DNA of 64,000 bases from the NCBI GenBank assembly GCA_963920665.1, contig OY987263.1, positions 36,382,547 to 36,446,546 on the forward strand, in the 5' to 3' direction. Below, piece by piece: positions 11,817-23,484 of the stretch. The number at the start of each line of letters is the position of its first letter. Positions within the stretch are counted from its first letter, which is position 1. Both the position numbers and the translations under genes were made by a program. The DNA comes from Straminergon stramineum (taxonomy: Eukaryota; Streptophyta; Bryopsida; Hypnales; Calliergonaceae). Under the pieces are notes generated by a model, which worked only from the letters and a program-made list of their open reading frames with translations, had not been told where the DNA came from and did no database searches.

Positions 11817-13107
11817 TGTTGAAGAAGAATAACGACTGAATTTGAAATCATCCTATTAGTATAATAAGTTTGTTCCAAGGGAGACTATCAAGTAGGATAT
11901 TTCTATGCTAATAGGTTCTATATCTAAAATCAAATCTCTTGACTTATTCAATAACCCAACTTGGAATTCTATACCCCAAAACATAACTACAACGACACTA
12001 CAAACCCAATTTGGATGTTTACTTAAATTAGTACAAGTCACATTCCATCAAACACACCAATTCAGCTTAAATACTCTATTATTTTTTATTTCGAAATTGA
12101 TGATTAAATCACCGTTACAATCAATGTCCTCTTAGAAATCTCCAATTAGTTCTACCCTTTGCTTCATAGCAATCCAACTTGGAACATTCTCCACACTCAG
12201 ACATACATTTTTATTTATTTTTATTTTTTATTATTTATTATTTTATTTTATTTTATTTTTATCTCTAGCCTAATTGGAATACTTCATTCTCCTCACTACA
12301 ACTTCCAACTAGGTTCTCATAAATCTCCAATTAGATCACTTTGCTATCTTCATTACAGCACAACCACCACATTTTTAAATTCCACTTTAACACATAATCT
12401 TCTCCACTTTCAATCCTTTCCAACTAGAACACAAACATCTCCATTTTGAACCATACAAACACATTACTCAATTAAATCAATTAACACATACAATCACACA
12501 TAAAACTCCAAATTAACATGAGCATTTCCTCACTCACAAACACAAACATGCACATAAAATAAACGCAAATACATAGCACTACTTGGCTGGGACTCCATCT
12601 GGAACTCTCATCAGTGGGTAAAGACAAATGAAATAAAAATCAGACCAAATAGGAATTCCAAACTTGGTGGTTACCAAATTGGAAGTGACAACCCAACTAC
12701 CGGTTAACTACCAAATTGGAACTGCACAAGCAACTGTCCAACTACACAAAAAATCTCAAATTGGAATTCACTTTCAAAATAGCCAACTAGACTAGAGACT
12801 CACCTCACATACAATCCGACTTGGCATAAACATCACCCAATTTGGATTACAAATCAGTAAACATGGAACTTGGCTAGACAACCGAACCATTCCAATTAGG
12901 AGACCACCCATCCAAATCAACACATACACACTCAACATTCATTCATCATTCATTCACCATCCCAAAACACACCAAATAGAATTCAATCAACTCATTAAAA
13001 CATAGAATTAAGACACCAAATTCAAAAACAATCAATCAAAATCAATAAAAAAACACATATAAATCAACCAAAAATTTATAACAAAAAATACTAATCGATA
13101 TTCTACA
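11817..13107 (+). mobile_element. Solo LTR (family 1, 1.29 kb) with TSD ACCTT
   Basis: The element starts TGTTGAAGAAG and ends GATATTCTACA, so it has the 5'-TG...CA-3' ends of an LTR. It is flanked by the 5-bp direct repeat ACCTT at 11812-11816 and 13108-13112. Its last about 60 bp match the reverse complement of the first about 60 bp of the element at 27317-29531, and the block GTTCCAAGGGA near its start matches the other end of that element, so both belong to one family in opposite orientations. There is no internal region, so it is a solo LTR left by recombination. The interior carries many copies of a CCAANTTGGA-type palindrome. It interrupts retroelement copy A, whose uninterrupted counterpart is seen near 54.02-54.06 kb. 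Confidence 0.9.
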
Positions 13108-13240
13108 ACCTTAGATTCCTCCATGGTCCTGCCTTGGTATTTTTGACATCTGTAAGCCAACAATTTGGGGTTCTACTATTTCGTTGATAGAATGGGGAAA
13201 CTAGAACCTATCTCTGGGAACTGATTCCTATGCCTATCTA

Positions 13241-14233
13241 GGCCAGGGTTGCTATTTTGTGAGCTTGCGAGCGTGAGCTTGTGAGTTTGTGAGCATACAG
13301 TTTTTTGGGGTGAAATTTAGTGTTGGTCCTATAACTGTGGCTTTTTGTAGAATATAGAAGATGAAAAGAAATTCTTTAATAATGTTCCATTTTTGTAAAT
13401 CCAAGTTGATAGTAACCCCTAATAGACATTTTATGTTTGAATTTGGACAAACTTCATGACATTTATACTTTATAGAACACATTTAAGAAATCTGAGTTTT
13501 TATAAATAGCTACAATTTAGGCTTAGTTTCTATATAATTAAAAATATGGATGGTAATTTAGGATTTAGAATTAGAGTAATATCTTCCAATAGGATACAAG
13601 AAATATAGAAATGTATAAAATAGTAAAAAATGATAAAGAGAAAATAGAAATAATATTGAGAGACATGGCAGTAAAATTGGTAAACACATTGAATTCAATG
13701 TGATAGTATTAGTAATTTTAAAAAATATTCAAAAGGCCTAAGAAGTACAATATTGGAGCCCACATAGTAATAGTTAAGGGGTGTAACATTTAAAATTTCA
13801 GATTTTGGCTTCCAAGATACCCAAGGGATTTGCATTTTCCAATAACAATTTAAAAAATAGAGACTTCTTTGCCAATTTGGAAATAATTATGCAAGCATTG
13901 GATGATGGGATTCTTCTCTCGACCCCGAGAGGTCTCACAATGCAAGAGAACATTCATCAATCCAAAATGAATTCAAGACAACAAAACTATCTAAATTTTT
14001 GAGTCTTGGCCACTGAATAAAGTGTAATTTTGAAAAAAGCAATTATGAAAGGATGGAGACTACAACATAGATACCACATACAAAACCACAACTTGAACAT
14101 TACAGTAGAAATAGGGAGTTTAGGATAATGAAATAGTAGCTTCACTATCCTCATAATGCAATTGAAATTCAAAAAGTGAGTAGCAGAAGATGAAAATAGA
14201 ATCAAACAAGAATGATTTTGCTCAAAAAAAATA
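13241..14233. other. No supported gene; GTGAGCTT microsatellite at start
   Basis: Bases 13257-13300 contain repeated GTGAGCTT/GCGAGC words. The rest is AT-rich. Short open frames on both strands (for example 13805-14002) show no motif. This interval is probably the 3' flank of the minus-strand pseudogene that ends at 14234. Confidence 0.45.
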
Positions 14234-14593
14234 TCAAGTAGATGAAGAAGACATTGACTGAGAATGAGCACTACTATTAGTGCACAATGTCTTCTCATCT
14301 ACTTCTAGAGCTGCCATGTCTAGAAATTGCAATACCCTAGGATCCAAAGTACTAGTCATAACTCGTGTAGGGATATATCCTTGGGTTGTATAATCAACAG
14401 TTAACGCCTTGGGATAGGGGGGTAGTATGTAGTGTTTCTCTGGACTAGGGAAAAAACTGGGCAAGGAATAGAACGGCCGGTGTCTAGCCTCAGTATATAT
14501 TATGCTACAAAAACAAATGTAGAATTAGAAAAGTTTTGAGATATGCAAATGCTTGAAACTGAAGAGAAAGAAGAAATTCTAGGAGTTACTTAC

Positions 14594-15620
14594 TAAATCT
14601 AGATTTTTTGACAACATGGTGAACTACAACATCTTCTTCGTTTGGATCATCTAAGGGCAATGTGTTGGTTGGAGGTGTTGCTGGAACAACGTGAAATTTA
14701 CAAATCAGAGGGACAAGCATCACATCAAAGATGGCCTTGTCCTCCTCCAAGGCAATGATTTACCTATCTAGGACCCTATAGGCGTGAATGGCAGTACCTA
14801 GAAAATGTGCATTGAGTTGAAATTAAAAGATTGACAAAGAAGAAGAAAAAATTATAAGGATTATATGTTTCATTACAATGTAAAGGCAGGTTTAGGTCTT
14901 ACTAGTTGAAGCTGTACAATCTACAACCACGTCATCTGGAATGGATAATGCTTCAATGAACATTTGCATGAATTGAGGATTCTTCTCATAGGCCCCTTTC
15001 CAAGGAATACCCTTGTTCATAGACAATGTCTCTGAGATGGTGAAATTTTGAAGAATGTCATCATGTACAACATCCACACCAAGTGCCTTTAGCTTTGGGC
15101 AAAGTTGAAAAGTGAACTTCGAAGGTCCAACCCCTGGCAAGTTTCTCACCTACAATTGAATTCCAAAACGCAATGTCTGCAAAACAAAACATTCCAAGGT
15201 GAATACATCACCATAGAGATTTTAAATAAAATCCCTATAAATCCAAAAACTTTTGATAGAAGATGAACTTACTGTGGAAGATAGATTGAAAGGTGAAGTC
15301 AGATGCAAGTGGTTCATCCCCCACCATTCCTTCCGTAATTTAAATCCATAAGGAACAGCATAGCTACGAATGTCAGCTTTGGCTTGGGCCCTATAAGGAT
15401 GGACAATTAGTAGTGCCCCATCATCTTATAAATGTCCATCTGCAAATTCAAAAAGTAACTCAAGCCACTTCTTAGGGCGTTGATTCCACTTTGGAATGGT
15501 AGTAGGAGGGTTGGACACATCAAGTACAGGTAGTCCTTTAGGCATGTTGGCGATGATAAGGTCTACACGGGGCTTTTCAGAATGAATGCCTTGATAAAAT
15601 CGATCCTTATCCATCGTGTG
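14594..15620 (-). pseudogene. Methylase-like domain, exons 7-9
   Basis: Exon 15620-15273 holds VDLIIANMPKGLPVLD, at the place of the catalytic (D/N/S)PP(Y/F) motif, then a TIPKWNQRPKKW segment and DDGALLIVHP, like the strand after motif IV. Exon 15176-14903 holds YEKNPQFMQMFIEAL, then DDVVVDCTAST. Exon 14797-14594 continues TAIHAYRVLDR and a Glu/Asp end like motif II (IIALEEDKAIF). Both key motifs are altered: MPK instead of PPY, and the glycines of FxGxG replaced by Ser, so catalysis is doubtful even apart from the stops at 15428-15426, 15152-15150 and 14762-14760. The alternative is a Rossmann-fold protein of another class. Confidence 0.5.
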
Positions 15621-15713
15621 CTGCAGCAAAGGAAAACGTCAGAGAGAATTGAAAAATCTATAAACATTTGGAAGTGAATACATGAATTCAAGAAGACAAG
15701 TGAAGGATCGCAC

Positions 15714-16389
15714 CTTGTCCATGAAATTCAGAATGTCATGGTACAATGGAGGTAAAGGATCAGTAAGCACAATTGCCAAAGATGAGTTGCAAATGAACTC
15801 GTCAATAGAGATGTCATTGTCGTTAACCACATCAAGAAGAACCCGTCCATGGAGCAGGCCAGCTTGCATAAGTGCTAAATGCTTTGCCCCCCACTTCATG
15901 CCTTCAGAAACAGATGTTTGGAATTGAAATCCCTAATCCATTGTAGATGAGCCAACTACTAGTTGCTTCGCTGTCTTCGTTGAACTCTTCTCTTTTTCTT
16001 TCTTAGCTGCTCTAGTGGTCTTCTTTGTGATTCTTTGAAGCGCCTTCTCCACAGCATTAGAATTCTTGATGGCAATTCTCTTATCTGCCTCTTCCCTCCT
16101 CTTTACAGCCTTCAATCTAGCATCTTCATCCAATCCAGAAAACTCATCATACTCAAGAACGTCTTGGGAGTCAATTGAGCGCTTCAAACGCTCTTCAAAA
16201 AGAGGTGTAAACTTCGGAGGGCACTCGAGGTACCACGCTCATGACTTCAAGTGTGCACTTGTCCACCACCTCAACTGTGAAGGAGAGAACATGCAATGTT
16301 CAGTGGACACGTCCAATTAGGTACTGAAGAAGGGAGGAAGGTCTCGCTTAGTAATAGTTGCCTTTGAAAGGAGTTCATACTTGAAGTAC
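15714..16389 (-). pseudogene. Central exon with Lys/Glu-rich coiled segment
   Basis: This long exon lies between the ParB-like and methylase-like parts. The middle (about 15990-16130) is rich in Lys, Arg, Glu and Ala, with words such as KAVKRREEADKR and KKTTRAAKKEKEKSS, and is probably a helical, nucleic-acid-contacting linker. It continues into a more conserved-looking part ending NFMDK. Three in-frame stops are present: 16319-16317 (TAA), 16241-16239 (TGA) and 15935-15933 (TAG). The exon is bounded by a TAG acceptor (16392-16390) and a GTGCG donor (15713). Confidence 0.55.
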
Positions 16390-17720
16390 CTACCAAAATG
16401 CAAATGGAGTTCAGAGATAAAGAAATACTCAAGATTGGAAAAAATGGAAAGAGTTTAGACTAGACTATAAGCACTTCAAATGAATTGCTACCTGAACAAA
16501 ACTCGCTTAACCACGAGGTACGAACCCTTGTGCTTCAAAAATAAATTTGATTTCTTGAAGACGTCATGCCCCTTAAAATTAGAAAGGAAAGTATGATCCC
16601 AAAGTTGTATCCTCCAACCTTCGATGTATTTAGACAAAACCTTAGGCTCTTGAGGCGAGTCCATGGCCAATACTAGGCTATCCTTTTTAATGATAGTGTC
16701 AAACATTTCTGTTGCAACATCTTCTATCTACACAATAAAGATAATGTTTAGGAAAACAATAAGCATGGACATCCAAGTCAATACAACAACATTGATCAAA
16801 ATAATGAAAATAAATTCATAGCATGAAACTTCATTTTCATTTCCAATCACTCACCCCTGAATACCAACACGCCTTCACTAAGAAGGCCTTCAGATCAAAT
16901 TCTCCCACAAGCTTCATGGGAAAGCGACATGCCTCTCTTGTTTGGACAAAGGAGTTCCACCAATGCAACCACTTGACTTTGGGCTCCGCCTTCACATTGC
17001 AAGTAGCAATCATTTGCAACTTGTCGAGAGTCATCTTGGGAATAGAATTTGTACTCCAATGGTGCTCAATCTTCACACAAGCAATTCAAAAATTAGAATA
17101 AAAGTACTATTCATCAACCCAAGGATTCAGGAGTAAGGGAAACATAGTTACTTACCTCATGAAGCCACTCTTTCCCCAAACTTGGATTAGCTACAACTAT
17201 GAGTTTCCCCAATTTTTTAGTCAATTGAGTTGTCTTCTCTTTGGTGCCTAGTCTCATGGTTGCTAGAACACCCTCTTCTGATTGATCTTCCAATGGTGTA
17301 TCTTCTTTATATAGCCTCACAACAATATCTGCTGCAGCAGCTATCTCATACTGCAAAAAAAAATTGGTAGTGAAAAGTAAGGTAAGGCAACAATCAAAAT
17401 AAAGAAATGAAAAATTAAAGATGATGGAGAAACTTACACGATAAATAAATGCCGTGAACACCTCTAATGACATGCTGTACCAAGACTTCCTCAAATTTTG
17501 AGTGCATTGTGACATCTCTGAGGCACTGAGATGTTCGGAAAACTTGTCCAAAGACATGCCTCCATATTTGTGGACCCTATATAAGGTGTGCACCAAACTT
17601 GTTTTGATGAATGAATTCTCAGTGTGTCTGTCACAATAGAATACTCAATTTGTTAGGGGGTAAGACATTTAAGAGAAAAATTAAAAAACAGATTAGAAAA
17701 AAGAGTCTTTCCGCACATAC

Positions 17721-18391
17721 TTGTTAATATCATGTATGACATGTATGACAACTCCAATCCGCCCCTTCATTTCTAATATGATAGAATCCATGGAAACATG
17801 CCAACTTCGATCATGCTCATGATGGCAAGAGATGTAAGATGACCAAGCAAGAAGGCGATGGTTCCCATCGCATACAAAGAACTTGGAGTTTTGAAGATGT
17901 TGCAACTCCGGGGTAACACTCAAAATTGCATTGAAAATTTCATTCTCTTCATTCCAAAGAGGTCCCCATGCAGCTTTGTCACTATTAGTGACTTGCTCTT
18001 CCTCTCCATGTTCATTAGTAATTAAAACATAGAAAATAGATGACCCATCTCTATATCCAGGTACGTATTCCTTAGCTAGCCTAGTCAAGTCAGATTGCAA
18101 TGCTGGCCATACCATAGGCATTTGAACAAGGCGACACAAAGGAATTCATAGTCGAGAGACTGCAAGTAGTTTCATACGCAGATCAGAGATTGAAGCCACA
18201 AAATTTACTTTTTGAGATCTTCAAAAGGCATCTTCAGAGGTGAAGTTATCAAGTGGCTCAATGACATCTTCCTTTGAGCAGTCATCTTCCATGTCTTCAG
18301 TCGTTCCAATGACTGGTTGATCAGAGGTATGAGATTCAACCGTCACACATGGCAACTCAATCTCTAGAGTAGGATTAACCTCTTAGAGATT
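17721..18391 (-). pseudogene. Exon with acidic N-region and ParB/Srx-like DGNHR motif
   Basis: This is the first exon I can define. It opens after an acceptor CAG at 18394-18392 and ends before a strong GTATGT donor at 17720. It encodes a Glu/Asp-rich segment, then conserved-looking blocks LVQMPMVWPALQ, YVPGYRDGSS, AWGPLWNEEN and FFVCDGNHRLLAWSSYI, ending GVVIHVIHDIN. DGNHR resembles the ligand-binding loop of ParB and sulfiredoxin folds, which in prokaryotes are often fused to DNA methylases. Stops lie at 18385-18383 (TAA), 18223-18221 (TGA) and 18148-18146 (TGA). Each would be restored to Gln or Arg by one T-to-C change. Confidence 0.55.
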
Positions 18392-18462
18392 CTGCATGAC
18401 AAATAAAATTGTGAATAATAAACATTAGTAAATACCATGAATTCTAAGAAGAAGCAGCTCCT

Positions 18463-20197
18463 CTCAACGTCGAGAGGAAGAGATTCAAAACCCAAAATGA
18501 TCAAAACAATCATTCAACTCACTATCCTAGAAGTTGAGATTAACATACAAAATGATGATCTCAAAAATAATAAACCAATTCTAGAGGTGAAATACTTAAA
18601 CTCAATGATCTTTATTACCAAGTCATGTTCAAAACTATAACCATGGCATCTTCTCAGCACCGAGAGGAAAGGAAAAAGGACAATGACATGATTAAACTAA
18701 TAAAATTCCTCTACTATCTATTTCAAACTAAAGGGATGTATTTGTCCATTCATATATGTTGTATTATATTGGTGTTAAGCTCAAAGATCTGTAGATGCAA
18801 ACTAAGAAAGCCACGAACTTCCCTTGACCCCAATAGCCAAAATAGAGGAACATGAAAATGACTAAACTGGATAACATTTGAACACTATCTATTTTTTGAA
18901 TTACTAGGGGCTACTTCAAGCATCTTTTAATTAAAAATAAAGAAGCAAAGTCCATCTCTTGGCGCCGAGAAGAAGGAAGTGCAATCAAGAAATACATCAT
19001 AAAACCCGAATAAAGTGTCTACTTTCTTTGAGTAATTGGAAAATAATCCTTAATCTCAAATTCTAGGTTTGTGATTTAAAACAAAAAAATGAAGAAATTG
19101 ATCAAGACACTCCCACTAACTTGTTCCACTCGGCGCCGAGGGAAATGGAGTGGAAACAATAACGTGATCAAACCCAAAAGGAAGTTCATCGTCGTTTTCT
19201 AATTTCGCAAAAAGAAACAAGAAGAAAAAACCACATGAGAATGCTAAAACTAGAGTCAACAATGTTTTTGAGACTAAATGAATCTTTGACCAATGAGCTA
19301 CAACTAATCTAGAAACTCAAACATCTACAACAATCTAATTCTCTCATGAACTAGACTAAATTTACTGATTACTGTCTTATTAGTGCACTGCACTATTCTA
19401 AATTTAAAGGAATACGACACATTGTGCTATGTGAGCTACAAGCCACATATACAATCATTCATAGAAATTGTTGTGCCTCAGCGCCAAGAAGTAAGAAGAA
19501 GGGACATTTACTTGATCCAAAGAATATACAATACAGATGATCTAGTATTCACAATGAAATCCAATTCGCATTTTCGAATTAAGTTTCCTAGATTGGTACG
19601 AGCATCAAAATCTGCTACTCAGTTTTCTCAAGGACAATCATGTCCTTCGGCGCTGAGAGGTAGGATGTTGGATGCAGCAGTTGCTCAAAAGTAAGAGTTT
19701 AAAACTATTTCAAGCACTAATTAAATAAATTCATACATCATTGAAAATACTATACTGGTGATTGGGTACAATGGAAATCAAGACTAGCCCGCCCAAGTCT
19801 ATTTCTCGACGCCAAGAGCATAAAAGATAGAAACTCGTGTGATGAAAAACCTAAAACTGTGCATAACTTGTAACTCACTAGAAGCCAATTCGAGATTTAC
19901 AATTTGAGGGTTTAAGAATTCTATCCAATTGAACCTCCTGTCCATCACAACTTTCAGGGTAGAAGATTCTGGTTAGCGTCGAAGCAAAGGCAGATGAAAT
20001 GTAGCAGGTTATTGGATTTGGTCCACCTTCCAAATTTGTACCCAAGAATCTCCGAGTAACTGAAATCGAACCTTCGATGAAGATTGATGAACTGGATTGA
20101 CATAATCGAGCTGTTTCAACAGAATCACAGATTTTTTTTAAATTCAAAGTGAATTCCATGCATTTTCAACAGGGGTCCAGCTACTCTCGGCACCAAG
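18463..20197. repeat. Dispersed array of eight CTCGGCGCCGAG-type palindromes
   Basis: Eight copies of a 12-bp palindrome occur at 18463, 18653, 18958, 19129 (perfect), 19477, 19646, 19805 and 20186. Spacings are 159-190 bp or about twice that, so the array looks like degenerate tandem units of about 170-180 bp with some copies lost. Each palindrome is followed by a purine-rich GAGGAA-like run and, 20-30 bp later, usually by a TGATCAAA-like word. Every deviation from CTCGGCGCCGAG is a C-to-T or G-to-A transition. The array sits directly upstream of the methylase-like pseudogene and may be in its 5' region or first intron. Confidence 0.8.
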
Positions 20198-23100
20198 AGA
20201 AATGCTGGAGGGAATTGAGTTTGATCAAATTGGAGAAACCTACGCCAAATATTGAAGGACTACCGATATGCCAAAATTTGAAAATCCTAACTCTAGTTGC
20301 AATTAACAACAGACAGAAGCAAAGCTCCTATGCTAAACAAAGTTGTGCTTTTTAACTTATGAGATCATCTTCTTGAGGATTCAGTTTTCCATTTATGGCG
20401 ACACATCTACGGTAATCACGCCAAACCTAACAATAGTGAATTTCAGTTCCCAAAAAATAAGGAGTGAAAGTAGGTGAGAAAAGATATTAAATAACGAACC
20501 CTAGCCTATTAGCTGTTCAACTCGCTTTCCGTAAGCCAGTTGATCAAAGCATTACTCATATAAGTACTAGTCTTGGAATTAAGCAGAAACGACTAAGATC
20601 TTTAAAGAACTTATGATGCCATCCACGCTTGCTGGATTTGATAAAATGTCGCTGTTGATTTCAACACCACGAGCTTTGTTGTCGCTACCACTACCATCTT
20701 CGTCACTTTCCTGTCCTATTGTGACCGGCCTCCTTGATGGATTTCTCCTCCCCATTTCCATCTCACCTTAAAAAAACCACCACAGATTACTAAACATGAG
20801 CTAAGAACTGGAAGGCGTTGGGAATGTGTGAGAGCAAAGTACTTAGGGTTTAAAGAAATATCTGTCTTCTACTTACAAGTGGAACAGCAAAAAACCGAAA
20901 TCCACGCAATCACTGGGCGGAAACTCGTTTACTAGGGTTTGTTGCTTACGACTTTAGTGAGTCAAGACAACAAGTTTGCTCCCTGACTGTACAAGAGTTC
21001 ATTGTCAGTGCTTTCATGAAGACAATATGTAATACCGCACTTTACGAAAACCATATAATTTTTGTAGTACCTAGTCAATGGCTTCAGTCATGGGTTTTTT
21101 TAAAAGTATGTGAAAGTTAATTATTTAGTCAAGGAGGTAGAACTTTCTATCTTGGTTTTTTTTCCTTCTTTAATTTTTGACACAAATGAAACGGAATTTC
21201 ATTGCTAGAGTAAAAATTACAATCCAACCTACCGCATGTTCCCTGGCCGCGGAAACAATGACAACAACACAAGCAAATGACACAATGGATCCATTAGGTA
21301 GGAGGGCCATAAAGCGTTCATCAAAGAGGTGAAATCGGAATTTGTGGAGGTAAAGCTTCTTGAAATATTTTTTAGTAAGTTTTTCTTCATAGGCAAATAG
21401 AATTGGCATCTTATCCAAGTTGTTTCATATTTTTTGGAGTTCTGTAGAATTTGTTTTGAATTTTTTAAGTTGAAATGGTGTAGGGCTCTAAAATTGCCCA
21501 CTTCTATAAATGTACATTATTTGTACATCATTGGTAGAATGAAAAAATAGCATGTTCTCCTTCTGTAAATTTACAAAGGTGGGAAATTTTAGAACATATG
21601 CACTTTTTGAACCTGCTACCTTAGAGAACAGATGCCCAGAGCATAGCTCAAAAAGGGACTACTCTGTTTTTAATTTTTTCTTTATTCCCACAAAAGGTTG
21701 GTGGCAGTGTTTTGTTATACGCATTTAAATTTCCAACTGCCTCAAACAATAATATGCAAATCCAATCCTATTTTAAAAAATAAGGATAAATTTGGACTAA
21801 ATGCCATACTGTAATCATGGCCCTACACACTGTTGCCACCATGTTTCAAAAATCTTATTTAGTCCATTGTGTAAAGCAAGCACATATAAAAATTGCATAT
21901 AGAAATTACATACTCAAATTGGGCCCCAGAAATGGATGCCTCCAAAATGAAGGAGACAGAAAACTCAAAACCATTTTGAAAAAAAGACCACAAAACTATT
22001 GTCCTGAAAACCAAAAAAAAAAGGTGTCTAATTCTACTCGCTTTAGACTTTATGGATCTCCAAAGCATTAGTTACTCAAAGGAACAACCTCTTCAGTTTT
22101 TTATTGTTTATGCAATTATGCATTCTAAACAACTACATTATTGGCCTGAAATGTGCACGTTTGGTACATAAGCGAATACAAAATCATTGGCCTAATATGT
22201 TGACTATTACAGCATTGAGAAGACGTATTTAACGCATTATACTAATGCATCTCATTTATAGACTTGGTTCAATAGCCTATTAGATTCGATGTTTGGAAAG
22301 AATGGAATGATCCCTTTAGTGTAAAAGAAGAGGTGAATCTAGAATTTCCTCAATCATAATATCTCTCTTAATAGTGAATTTTGGTGTTGAAAACTTGTTT
22401 TCAAATGCATATAACATTCTAAACTCTGAAGGCCTTACTCACAATGTGCTATATCCAAATTCAAAAATCAATTGCTCAATGTAAAAGGTCATGTGTGAAT
22501 TGATTTTCTTACGGAAAAGTAGACAAGTGTTTGTGAGCTGCAAAGAAGGAATGACTTGTCCACGGTCAATTGCACCTTTTGAAAATTGCGCTTCTCTACT
22601 TCCTCCACTTTGTTCTCTTGGGTTCCCTTCAAGTTGCAAGGGCATTTTTGCAAGGATGCATCCGTTGCCGATGAAATACCTAATGCTTTCTTCCAAGAGC
22701 GCTGTAACTCCTTTTGCGATGAGAATAGAAATTTTCCCCTCTTCTTCCTCTTCCTAATTGTCTTTGCAACCCCATAACTACCATCGCCTACCTCTTTATC
22801 TGCAAGCATGAGACCAATGCATCATATTGCAAGTTGGCTCTAAGGGAAAAAAGACTTAGTATGATTCATTATATTATTCTTATAGTGCTTCAGTTGCTAC
22901 CGTTACACTTGTATCTAACCTCTACTTTATTCATTGTCACTACTAGAATTACACTTATTGCTCACTACATCAATAAACCATCCTCAAGGTATGTGCAACC
23001 CTATTCCAAAAATCATGTCCATTAGTACATTTTTGGACAAAATGGTTGCACTAACCCTGGGTCATAAATTAGAGAGTGGAAAGATGGTTTAGATCTTTTG

Positions 23101-23484
23101 AAAGGGTGTTATTGCATTTGATCTAGAAACCGCCAAGAATCTAAATTAACCCCTCACTTTCCCACTAATGATAAGATTTTTGAATTTTGAATTGATCCCT
23201 TTAATGAGGTAGGTGAGATTAATGAATCACATTATCGGCAATCAACTTGCTTAATGGTAGGAGCGACCATTATAGATTCGAAAAAGTTTGAGGCTACTAA
23301 CAATGCCCTCAACCCTAACAATTAAAGACAATCCTACGGTCCTATCTTTCTCAATTACTTAGATGGGATATCTTCGAGCCCTTATATTTTCTAGTATGGA
23401 ACCATTTCAGACATTTGGTCTTTATGTTCTAACTATTCGCTTCATATTTTTCTGATTCCCACTACATCTTTGATTTCTACCTGA
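20198..23484. other. No recognised gene; possible upstream exon and a Lys-rich frame
   Basis: A minus-strand frame with ATG at 20761 (to 20579) encodes an Arg- then Asp/Glu/Ser-rich 60-residue peptide. It could be the first exon of the methylase-like pseudogene downstream, but I find no convincing donor. A minus-strand frame at 22809-22489 encodes a Lys-rich 106-residue peptide of no known family. The rest is AT-rich and featureless by eye. Confidence 0.4.

Larger units (their letters stand above)
7240..13240 (+). mobile_element. Decayed LTR-retroelement copy A (split by solo LTR)
   Basis: This block is collinear with 49.46-54.15 kb (copy B). Shared blocks include the AGCCAAAGTTATGGG motif near 7300 and 49520, the repeated 'aagac-ttt-caaag' segments near 9.1 and 51.6 kb, the CAAAGCARCATCG block at 10509 and 51905, the GGGGGTGGTGAGAGA block near 10957 and 52233, and a purine-rich GAATGGGGAAA at about 13191, matching 54119. 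The gag region of copy B is missing here and no pol is visible, so this copy cannot move by itself. Copy A has an insertion at roughly 9.27-10.25 kb and a solo LTR at 11817-13107. It lacks the TTAA-flanked insertion found in copy B and so provides its empty site at 11788-11791. Confidence 0.7.
14234..18391 (-). pseudogene. ParB-like / DNA N4/N6-methylase-like fusion, ten exons, decayed
   Basis: Ten exons can be joined on the minus strand with GT-AG borders: 18391-17721, 17627-17438, 17350-17156, 17070-16855, 16727-16492, 16389-15714, 15620-15273, 15176-14903, 14797-14594 and 14504-14234. Phase agrees at every junction except the last, which needs a one- or two-base frameshift. The first exon carries an acidic stretch and then FFVCDGNHRLLAW, like the nucleotide-binding motif of ParB/sulfiredoxin-fold proteins. 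Later exons carry methylase-like motifs: DLIIANMPKG (DPPY position), DDGALLIVHP, and DDVVVDCTAST running into TAIHAYRVL (motif I). The order, DPPY-like before motif I, is that of beta-class DNA methylases. Nine in-frame stops make it a pseudogene. The true 5' end is unknown; it may lie beyond 20 kb. Family assignment is by motif only. Confidence 0.6.

Noticed and set aside
14234..18391. Bacterial contamination as the source of the methylase-like sequence
   Set aside because: The exons are separated by AT-rich introns with proper GT-AG borders and matching phase, and plant transposons lie on both sides.
18463..20197. CRISPR array
   Set aside because: The repeated unit is a short palindrome spaced 160-380 bp apart in a plant genome, without uniform spacers or cas genes.
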